NCBI RefSeq assembly: GCF_013409785.1
Contig: NZ_JACCBV010000001.1
Span: 3,596,001-3,660,000 of the forward strand
Length of the DNA: 64,000 bases
Source of the DNA: Microbacterium immunditiarum
GTDB taxonomy: Bacteria; Actinomycetota; Actinomycetes; Actinomycetales; Microbacteriaceae
Direction of reading: 5' to 3'
The notes beneath the pieces were generated by a model, which saw only the letters and a program-made list of their open reading frames with translations, had not been told where the DNA came from and ran no database searches. The position numbers and the translations under genes are program-made. The stretch's first letter is position 1, and each line of letters opens with the position of its first letter. Below, in pieces: positions 28,620-42,198 of this stretch.

Positions 28620-29276
28620 TCAGTCCTGCGAACCGTCGAGCGGGTCGAACGGCACGTCGAGGGACTGCGTGAGCTCCTGCAGCATCGCCTCGATCTGCGG
28701 CTCGACGTACCGCGTGATCGCGGCCTGGATCCGCAGGCGGTGGTGCAGCAGGATCGTGCACACCTCGCGCCCGATCATGTTCGCGTAGTCGTCGGCGAGT
28801 CCGACCTCCTGCCGCAGCGCCGCCTTGGCGTCTTCGCTCAGCGGCGGGAGCGCCGGCACGTCGGCATCCGCCTCTTCGGCCAGCCCGGCGATCGTGAACA
28901 GGAACGGCGCCCCCGGGGCGGGCTCGGGATCCAGCGGCAGCCCCTCGAACTCGGGCTCGAGACCCTCGGTCGGACGGTAGCTGCGCGCGCGGTTGCGCGC
29001 CGCCTGCTGATCGAGCTCGGCCTGCAGCATCGGGAGGTTGCGCGCCGTGTACTCGGCGACGGCATGGTCGACGATCGTCTTGATGCGGGTCGAGAGCCCG
29101 TGCTGCACGCCGTGCGGCACATCGGCGCCGAGGCCCGCGGCCGACAGCACAGGAGACCCGAAGCAGCGCCGGCACGGGGCGACGCGACCGCGGTGCGTCG
29201 CCGGCTCCCAGCGCGGCAGCCACTTGAGCCAGGCGTCGACAGCCTGGCTCACGCGGGTCTCGAGCGACCGCTCCAT
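28620..29276 (-). CDS. Conserved hypothetical protein
   Basis: 218-aa soluble protein with no recognised domain. It is largely helical and charged, with a CRRCF pair near residue 36, a Glu/Pro-rich middle and an amphipathic C-terminal helix region (EVCTILLHHRLRIQAAITRYV). The start is ATG 29276, preceded by TACCGT six nucleotides upstream, which suggests a leaderless transcript. It lies just upstream of the kinase operon and in the same direction, so functional linkage is possible but not shown. Confidence 0.75.
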   Translation of the reverse strand: MERSLETRVSQAVDAWLKWLPRWEPATHRGRVAPCRRCFGSPVLSAAGLGADVPHGVQHGLSTRIKTIVDHAVAEYTARNLPMLQAELDQQAARNRARSYRPTEGLEPEFEGLPLDPEPAPGAPFLFTIAGLAEEADADVPALPPLSEDAKAALRQEVGLADDYANMIGREVCTILLHHRLRIQAAITRYVEPQIEAMLQELTQSLDVPFDPLDGSQD

Positions 29277-29345
29277 GGTCCTACGGTATCCCGACCTCGC
29301 CGGACGGCGTGCACGAAGATCGCGAGGTCAACGGCCGAATCCCGG

Positions 29346-29846
29346 TCACCTGTCCTCGTCGTCCTCCCACGGCCACAGCGGACGACGCGCCCTCGTGCGC
29401 GTGAGCGCGATGCCGCCCCACGCCGACACGGCCGCCGCCGCGAGCACCACGACGCCGAACCAGCTCGTCGCGATCCGCCCGGCGACCGATCCCGCGACCG
29501 CGAGGTCGGCGCCCGCGAACAGGCACCCGAACCATGCCCCGCCGACGTAGGCGAGCGCGGTCGCGAGCGCGATCCACGCCGCGCTCCAGTACGACGGCGG
29601 GTCGGGCCGCAACGCGAGCGCGAGCCCGGCGCCGAACACGATCGTCGCGAGGCCGGTGCTCGCGATGGCCGGCCAGGGGCCGAGACCGGATGACGCGACC
29701 ACGTCCTCGTCGAGGAGCAGGCTCGCCATGCCGAGGCCCGCGATCTCAAGGGCGATGAACGCGACGGTCGCGAACGCGAGCGCGACCGGCTTGCGGACGG
29801 GACCGCCCGGCGGCGGGGGTGGAGTCGGAGGCTGCCCGTCGTCCAT
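29346..29846 (-). CDS. Four-helix integral membrane protein
   Basis: 166-aa protein of unknown function. A Pro-rich cytosolic N-terminus (MDDGQPPTPPPPPGGPVRK) is followed by four predicted membrane helices (VALAFATVAFIALEIAGLGM, AIASTGLATIVFGAGLALAL, AWIALATALAYVGGAWFGCL, ATSWFGVVVLAAAAVSAWGG) and a short charged tail. ATG 29846 overlaps the stop of the gene before it as TGATG, so the two are coupled. Confidence 0.75.
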   Translation of the reverse strand: MDDGQPPTPPPPPGGPVRKPVALAFATVAFIALEIAGLGMASLLLDEDVVASSGLGPWPAIASTGLATIVFGAGLALALRPDPPSYWSAAWIALATALAYVGGAWFGCLFAGADLAVAGSVAGRIATSWFGVVVLAAAAVSAWGGIALTRTRARRPLWPWEDDEDR

Positions 29847-30841
29847 CACTGACGGACGATCGTCGGACCCGCCTCGAGCGTGCGCTCGTACTCGTACGTG
29901 GCGGCGTCGTTCAGCTCGGTCACGCGCTTGCCGCGTGCGGCGGCCCACGCACCGAACCAGATCGTGAGCTCACGACCGAACACGAAGGCGGCGATCGCGA
30001 GCGGCGCCAGCAGCTGGCCCTCGACGAGCTCGGCCCCCTCGGTCGCGGTCAGCATCCAGAACGGCGCCTGGAAGAGCTGACCGAGCAGGTGGCCGCCGTA
30101 CGCGGCGAGGCCGACGAGCAGGCCCATGATCACCCACGCGCCCCAGCGCCCGCGGTTGATGATCGCCCCGAGCAGCCAGAACGCGATGAAGAACACGATG
30201 ACCGGCACCCACAGCGACCACGTGCCGAGCGCCTCGAGCGCGGTCTCGCCCACATTGTCGATCGTCACGTCGCCCGCGAGCGCGCCGAAACCGAGCCACG
30301 CCGCGAGGTACAGCACGGCGAACGCGAGCGCGGCGATGAGGCCGATCGCGCCCGCGGCCGCACGGTTGCCGCGAGGGCGCGGCGGCTCGGGCGCCTGCAC
30401 GAAGATCGGCTGGGGCGCCGCGGCCGCGGCTCCGGCCGCGGCACCGGTCGCGACGACGGGCTCGCTCGAGGTCACGACAGGGGCGTCGTCCGAGCGCGTG
30501 TACTCGTCGTAGGCGGTGGTGGGGGCATCGTGCATCGTGGTGTCTCCGGCGTCGGCAGTCGTCGTGTCGTAAGCAGTCGTGGCGTCGGCATCCGCGGCAG
30601 CCGTCTCGGCCACAGGCTCCTGCTCGGCCACTACGGGCTCCTGCTCGACGACGACGGGCTCCTGCTCGACGACGACCGGCTCGGCGTCCGTCGTCACGGG
30701 CTCGCCGGGCGTGGGCTCCCCCACCGCGTCGCGCCCGGCGGCGTCGGCCTCGGCCAGGCTCTCGTTCGCACTGCCGACGACGCCGTTGACGTCACGCGGC
30801 TCGTCGGCGGGCTCGCCGGGGCGGTTCGTGGGGTCACTCAT
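29846..30841 (-). CDS. Membrane protein with acidic repeat N-terminus
   Basis: 331-aa protein. The first about 180 residues are acidic and disordered, with three 7-residue repeats EQEPVVV (near residues 55-78). Then come four or five membrane helices (GAIGLIAALAFAVLYLAAWL, WVPVIVFFIAFWLLGAII, WVIMGLLVGLAAYGGHLLGQ, LLAPLAIAAFVFGREL). ATG 30841 (MSDPTNRPGEP) is chosen because the preceding open stretch is Arg/Pro-rich and overlaps a divergent promoter; a TACTCT -10 lies near 30884. Function unknown; it resembles membrane proteins with long charged N-termini common in Microbacteriaceae. Confidence 0.75.
   Translation of the reverse strand: MSDPTNRPGEPADEPRDVNGVVGSANESLAEADAAGRDAVGEPTPGEPVTTDAEPVVVEQEPVVVEQEPVVAEQEPVAETAAADADATTAYDTTTADAGDTTMHDAPTTAYDEYTRSDDAPVVTSSEPVVATGAAAGAAAAAPQPIFVQAPEPPRPRGNRAAAGAIGLIAALAFAVLYLAAWLGFGALAGDVTIDNVGETALEALGTWSLWVPVIVFFIAFWLLGAIINRGRWGAWVIMGLLVGLAAYGGHLLGQLFQAPFWMLTATEGAELVEGQLLAPLAIAAFVFGRELTIWFGAWAAARGKRVTELNDAATYEYERTLEAGPTIVRQ
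30615..30677. repeat. 21-bp tandem repeat, three units
   Basis: Units at 30615-30635, 30636-30656 and 30657-30677, nearly identical, encode the EQEPVVV heptapeptides of the membrane protein on the minus strand. Copy number can change in frame. Confidence 0.8.
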
Positions 30842-31008
30842 CCGGGATCGACTCCTCACGCGGGGCGGTTCCCCGCACGGTGCAGAGTAGCGCTCCGCAT
30901 CCGGGCGGTCGCGGAGGCGTGCCGAAGACACGCGGCGTTTCACCGGCGGCCCGCTCCCGTTCCGGCGGTTCGCCCGGGCGTCGCGCGTCGGAGGGCGGGC
31001 GCCGGGGC

Positions 31009-31014
31009 TATCGT
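31009..31014 (+). promoter_or_regulatory. Leaderless-type -10 of the lipoprotein gene
   Basis: TATCGT ends 6 nt before the ATG at 31021, the spacing expected if transcription starts at the initiation codon. There is no Shine-Dalgarno sequence. Confidence 0.55.
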
Positions 31015-31020
31015 GACCGC

Positions 31021-31617
31021 ATGTCGCATCGACGTGGCACGGCGGCGGTGGCCGCGGCATCCGTCCTGCTCGTCCTCGCGCTCGCCGGCTGCGCGCCGGA
31101 TGACTCCGCGGGACCCGCGCCCTCTCCGACGTCGAGCGAGACCTCGTCGCCGGCCGAGTCCGGCTCGCCCGAGCCGTCGCCCACGTCGACCGCCGATGCG
31201 ACCCCGCCGATCCCCGAGGACTGCCGCGCGATCCTGAGCGCCTCGGTGCTCGAGCAGCTCGAGGGCGTGCCCCTCAACGACGAGGCGTTCGGTCCGTCCG
31301 GCCCGCAGCCCGATGGGAGCCTCATCTGCGTGTGGGGCGACCCCGGTGCCGACACGACGAGTCTCGTCACGACGATCAGCTATCTGTCGCGCGGGCCGGC
31401 GCTCGACCTGCTCAACGAGCTCGCGGACCAAGAGGACTTCACGTGCTACACGCCCGACCAGGGCACGCGCTGCGAGAAGACGTGGCAGAACGAGCAGTAC
31501 CCCGTCACCGACGGGCGCACGCTGTTCTGGCGTGACGACGTCCTCATCGACACGCGGTACTCGAACCTCGCGCCCTCCGGCTACACCGACGCGATCATCG
31601 CGGCGCTGTGGGGCTGA
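31021..31617 (+). CDS. Lipoprotein with four conserved cysteines
   Basis: 198-aa lipoprotein: signal peptide with lipobox LALAGC (Cys about residue 24), a Ser/Thr/Pro-rich linker, then a globular domain of about 130 residues. This domain has four Cys (CRAIL, ICVWG, FTCYT, TRCEK) and ends ALWG. It aligns with the neighbouring, oppositely oriented protein at 31624-32235, which has the same four Cys and ending. The stop is 6 bp from that gene's stop. Function unknown; likely displayed outside the membrane. Confidence 0.8.
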   Translation: MSHRRGTAAVAAASVLLVLALAGCAPDDSAGPAPSPTSSETSSPAESGSPEPSPTSTADATPPIPEDCRAILSASVLEQLEGVPLNDEAFGPSGPQPDGSLICVWGDPGADTTSLVTTISYLSRGPALDLLNELADQEDFTCYTPDQGTRCEKTWQNEQYPVTDGRTLFWRDDVLIDTRYSNLAPSGYTDAIIAALWG

Positions 31618-31623
31618 CGGCCG

Positions 31624-32235
31624 TCACTCCCACACGTGCGCGACCACACGGTCGGCGAAGCGGAGCGGGTGCCACCCGCGCTCGGCGATCGAGAGCCACA
31701 CGCCGTCCCGCAGCACCTGCTGCACGAGATCGTCGTCGCCCGACGGCTGCCGGCAGATGAGCGTGCCGCCGACCACGGTGCGGCACAGGAACCCCTCGGC
31801 GCGCAGCGCCGCCTCGGCGACGGGCGTCATCTGATCGGGGACGCGCGCGAGCGCCGTGACGAGCTGCCGCCCGTCGCCGCCGCGCCACGTGCATGTCACG
31901 AGCACGGTGGGCGTGAGCGCCTCGACGAGCGTCGGCGGCATCGTGTCGGGCACGGCGATCGACTGCGCGAGCAGGGTGTCGCGAGACCACACGAGCTCGG
32001 CCCACAGATCGTCGGGGTAGAGATCGCGGCAGTCGGGCCGCTCGGCCTGAGTGATGGGCGGCGGCGCGTCGCCCGGATCCTTCGGTGTGCTCGCCGAGCG
32101 AAGGACCTCCCCCGCCCATGCGACGCTGACCGGAATCATCGGCAGCGCCAGATAGGCGAGTGCGACGACGACCGCGGCGCACAGCAGCCCAGCAGGCACC
32201 GCGATCCACAGATTCCGACCGCCGGTCCGCGCCAT
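31624..32235 (-). CDS. Membrane-anchored paralogue of the adjacent lipoprotein
   Basis: 203-aa protein with an N-terminal signal anchor (LWIVAVPAG-like, ending ALAYLALPM) and an extracytoplasmic domain with four Cys (CRDLY, TCTWR, FLCRT, LICRQ) and a C-terminal AHVWE. The Cys spacing and flanking motifs (LVT after the second Cys, GT before the fourth) match the lipoprotein encoded tail to tail. ATG 32235 has GGAGGGATCC upstream; a TAGCGT -10 lies at 32260-32255. An alternative longer frame upstream is rejected because it lacks a ribosome-binding site. Confidence 0.78.
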   Translation of the reverse strand: MARTGGRNLWIAVPAGLLCAAVVVALAYLALPMIPVSVAWAGEVLRSASTPKDPGDAPPPITQAERPDCRDLYPDDLWAELVWSRDTLLAQSIAVPDTMPPTLVEALTPTVLVTCTWRGGDGRQLVTALARVPDQMTPVAEAALRAEGFLCRTVVGGTLICRQPSGDDDLVQQVLRDGVWLSIAERGWHPLRFADRVVAHVWE

Positions 32236-32465
32236 GGATCCCTCCGCGACCTCCACGCTAAGACGCGATGGCGGATGCCCCGGCACGGCGCGCAGGACTC
32301 GGGCAGGCTCATCCGGCGGGTCGCAGAGGATACCTCGCGCTTCTCGCGGAAGCGACCCCCTCTGTGCGATTCGCCTGCGTGGGGGACGGTGGTTCGCCAC
32401 GGCGGAGCCGACGGAGCGCACTCGCTCCCGGGACCCCCATCCGCCGAAGAGAGTGGAGGACCAGC

Positions 32466-33293
32466 ATGTCTGCATACGAAGCGGGCGCAACCGCGGGAAC
32501 CGATTCGAAGAAGGAAGAGCTCAAGGAACGGGCCGCCGAGGCGGCGGGCGAGGTCGACGCGGGAGCGAAGCACGTCGTCGGCGTCGCCGGGGACGAGCTC
32601 GGAAACGTCGCGCACAAGGCGAAGACGGCCGCGCGGGGGTTCTTCGACGAGACGCGCCACCAGCTGACCGAGCAGGCGTCGCACCAGCAGCGGCGCGCGG
32701 CGGGCTCGCTGCGCACGACGGGCGACCAGCTCGTCGGGATGGCGCAGTCCACCGAGTCGGACAACGTCGCGACGGGCATCGTCCGCACCGTCGGGCAGAA
32801 GACCCGCGACGCGGCGTCGTGGCTCGACCAGCGCGAGCCCGGCGACCTCGTCCACGAGGTGCGCGGCTTCGCGCGGCGCCACACCGGCGCGTTCCTGCTG
32901 ATCGCCGTCGGAGTGGGCGTCGTCGCCGGCAGGCTGACGCGCGCGCTCATGTCGAACGGCGACGGGTCGTCATCGAGCCGGACGTCCGCGCGGTCCACAC
33001 CCGCCGCGGGCGGTGGATCGGCGGGCCACCCCATGGCGACCGGCGCGGCCGTCGGCGCGATGGGTCCCGGTTCGACCGGAGCCGCGAGCGGCGTGGGCAC
33101 GAGTGAGGCCGGCCGGGCCGCGGCGCCCTCGGGCGCGGCGACCGCGGCCGGTGACACGCCCATCGCAGATGCCCTCGCAGCCGAGACCGGCAGCGGACAC
33201 GGCACCGATGGGCGCGACGGGGCGCAAGGCCTCTTGACCGAAGGCGAGTCCGCGCAGGACGAGTGGTCGCGCAGCGGCGAGGTACGACGATGA
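32466..33293 (+). CDS. Amphipathic-helix membrane protein upstream of holin-like gene
   Basis: 275-aa protein. The first about 130 residues form charged amphipathic helices (KEELKERAAEAAGEVDAGAK), then one membrane helix (FLLIAVGVGVVAGRLTRAL, about 140-158) and a long Gly/Ala/Ser-rich disordered tail. ATG 32466 has GGAGG 6-7 nt upstream. It starts a coupled trio: its stop overlaps the next ATG (ATGA). Similar genes sit upstream of DUF1469 and DUF3618 genes in many actinobacteria. The function is not established; a membrane or stress role is likely. Confidence 0.75.
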   Translation: MSAYEAGATAGTDSKKEELKERAAEAAGEVDAGAKHVVGVAGDELGNVAHKAKTAARGFFDETRHQLTEQASHQQRRAAGSLRTTGDQLVGMAQSTESDNVATGIVRTVGQKTRDAASWLDQREPGDLVHEVRGFARRHTGAFLLIAVGVGVVAGRLTRALMSNGDGSSSSRTSARSTPAAGGGSAGHPMATGAAVGAMGPGSTGAASGVGTSEAGRAAAPSGAATAAGDTPIADALAAETGSGHGTDGRDGAQGLLTEGESAQDEWSRSGEVRR

Positions 33294-33709
33294 CCGACAT
33301 GCCCACGCCATCGCAGGAGAAGGCCGCGAACACGTCGCTCGGCGAGCTCGTCGGCGAGGTCACGCGGGACATGTCCGTGCTGATGCGCCAGGAGCTCGAG
33401 CTCGCGAAGGCCGAGCTCACCGAGTCGGCCAAGCGAGCCGGGGTCGGCTCGGGCCTCATGGCGGCGGCGGCGTACGGGGCGGCCATGACGCTCCTGTTCC
33501 TGTCGATCGCCCTGTGGCAGGCCCTGGCCGCGCTCGTCGGCGAAGGATGGTCGGCGGTCATCGTGGCCGTCATCTGGGCGGCGATCGCCGCTGTGCTGTA
33601 CGCCGTCGGCATGAGCCGGCTGCGCTCGGTGCGCGGCGCCCCGCGGACCGTCGAGACGGTCAAGGAGATCCCGGACGCGCTCAAGAGGAACGAGGAGAAC
33701 AGATCATGA
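33290..33709 (+). CDS. Phage holin family protein (DUF1469, Phage_holin_3_6-like)
   Basis: 139-aa membrane protein. The N-terminal amphipathic part (LGELVGEVTRDMSVLMRQE, then ELAKAELTESAKRAG) is the family hallmark, followed by two membrane helices (about 58-85 and 92-116) and a basic tail. Despite the name these proteins are common chromosomal genes, not phage lysis genes. ATG 33290 and its stop both overlap neighbours by ATGA. Confidence 0.88.
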   Translation: MTDMPTPSQEKAANTSLGELVGEVTRDMSVLMRQELELAKAELTESAKRAGVGSGLMAAAAYGAAMTLLFLSIALWQALAALVGEGWSAVIVAVIWAAIAAVLYAVGMSRLRSVRGAPRTVETVKEIPDALKRNEENRS

Positions 33710-34317
33710 GCACCCCCAGCACTTCCACCAGCCCCGAGCAGATCCGCGCCGACATCGAGGTGACCCGAGAAGAGCTCGGGCGCGACGTCGACGCGCTGGC
33801 CGACAAGGTCACGCCCGGCAAGATCGTCGAACGCCAGAAGTCCCGCATGCGGCGCGCCTTCGAAGACGTCAGGCACCGCATCATGGGTGTAGCCGAAGAC
33901 GTGGGAAACGCGACATCCGATGTCGCCGAGAGCGCGGCGGAAGGGGTGCGCGAGCTGCCCAAGCGCGCCGCAGGCGCCGCACAGGGCGCGCCCATCGCGG
34001 TCGGACTCGTCGCCCTCGGACTCGGCTGGCTCGCGGCGTCGCTCGCCCCGCCGTCGGCCGCGGAGCGCCGGATGGCCCGGTCGCTGCGCGAATCGGCGCA
34101 GCCGATCGTCGACTCGGCGACGGATGCCGCGAAGGAGGTTGCGTCCGGACTCCAGGAGCCCGCTCGCGAGGCGTTCGAACAGGTGAAGTCCGAGGCCGTG
34201 GACGCCGCCGACCACGTCAAGACGGAGGCGCGAGACACGACCGAGCACGTCAAGGAGCGCGTCACTTCATCGAGCGGTGACCAGGACCAGGGCGTCGGCC
34301 TCGGGGCTGAGCGCTGA
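33706..34317 (+). CDS. DUF3618 domain protein
   Basis: 203-aa protein with the DUF3618 start (PEQIRADIEVTREELGRDVD, ALADKVTPGKIVE), a short membrane-spanning segment (APIAVGLVALGLGWLAASL, about 100-118) and a helical, charged C-terminal half of repeated VKSEAVDAADHVKTEA-type heptads, resembling LEA-like proteins. DUF3618 genes are usually found next to holin-like DUF1469 genes, as here. It is last in the trio and followed by a hairpin. Confidence 0.88.
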   Translation: MSTPSTSTSPEQIRADIEVTREELGRDVDALADKVTPGKIVERQKSRMRRAFEDVRHRIMGVAEDVGNATSDVAESAAEGVRELPKRAAGAAQGAPIAVGLVALGLGWLAASLAPPSAAERRMARSLRESAQPIVDSATDAAKEVASGLQEPAREAFEQVKSEAVDAADHVKTEARDTTEHVKERVTSSSGDQDQGVGLGAER

Positions 34318-34322
34318 CGGCT

Positions 34323-34346
34323 CGGATGCCGCGGTCGCAGCATCCG
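34323..34346 (+). terminator. Small hairpin after the DUF3618 gene
   Basis: CGGATGC (34323-34329) pairs with GCATCCG (34340-34346), loop of 10 nt, followed by an A-rich stretch. It lies 6 bp after the stop codon and uses the GGATGC arm seen in other terminators here. Confidence 0.45.
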
Positions 34347-34354
34347 GAAAATGA

Positions 34355-34397
34355 AAAGAGGAAGGCCCCCGGTATCGCGCCGGGGGCCTTCCTCTTT
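34355..34397. terminator. Strong bidirectional terminator between DUF3618 and rpoC
   Basis: Perfect 18-bp stem: AAAGAGGAAGGCCCCCGG (34355-34372) with 34380-34397, loop TATCGCG. On the minus strand it is followed by U-rich sequence (UUUUCAUUUU), a classical intrinsic terminator for rpoBC; it can also serve the convergent plus-strand trio. Confidence 0.9.
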
Positions 34398-34411
34398 CAG
34401 ACGTTGTCGGG

Positions 34412-38320
<3,909 letters not shown>

Positions 38321-38376
38321 TGATTCTCCTGTGTCGGAATTCTTCTTGGTAACCGGTCGCTGAGCTTGCCGAAGCG

Positions 38377-41877
<3,501 letters not shown>

Positions 41878-42052
41878 GGGGATTACCTCCGTGGGCCCGG
41901 GCGAGGGCTCGTTTCCTTGTCGTGAGTGAAGTGCTCCGGTCCCCGAAGCCCGCGCGACGCACTCCTACACGGGAACAGCGTTCGCGTAGGGGGCGCACAG
42001 GCACAGCCGACCACCATATGAGGGCAGGGGGAATCCAAGAGCGCAACTACCC

Positions 42053-42081
42053 ACTATACGCCGCTGGGCGCGGCGTGTCCA
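42053..42081 (-). promoter_or_regulatory. rpoB promoter
   Basis: Minus strand: -35 TGGACA (42081-42076), 17-bp spacer, -10 TATAGT (42058-42053), near consensus. The predicted start is near 42046, giving a leader of about 169 nt to the TTG start. Confidence 0.75.
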
Positions 42082-42090
42082 CTCGCATTC

Positions 42091-42119
42091 TTGAAAAGTT
42101 CCGGATGCTGCGGTATAAG
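42091..42119 (+). promoter_or_regulatory. Promoter of the DUF4062 gene pair
   Basis: Plus strand: -35 TTGAAA (42091-42096), 17-bp spacer, -10 TATAAG (42114-42119), a near-consensus housekeeping promoter with its start near 42126. It diverges from the rpoB promoter, the two -35 boxes only about 10 bp apart. CGGATGC (42102-42108) and GCATCCG (42131-42137) flank the -10 as a dyad. Confidence 0.75.
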
Positions 42120-42148
42120 CGCCGCGGACGGCATCCGCAGTGGCATCG

Positions 42149-42162
42149 CATTCGCGCGAATG
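42149..42162. promoter_or_regulatory. 14-bp palindrome in the leader of the DUF4062 operon
   Basis: CATTCGC followed by its exact complement, about 23 nt after the predicted start and 37 nt before the ATG at 42199. A palindrome in this place could be a repressor site or an RNA hairpin. Confidence 0.5.
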
Positions 42163-42198
42163 ATGGCGTCGCGACCTTGTCGGGGGGATGATGTGCAC

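Noticed and set aside
33290..33709. Prophage remnant signalled by the holin-family gene
   Set aside because: No other phage gene is nearby, and DUF1469 holin-like proteins are common chromosomal genes next to DUF3618.
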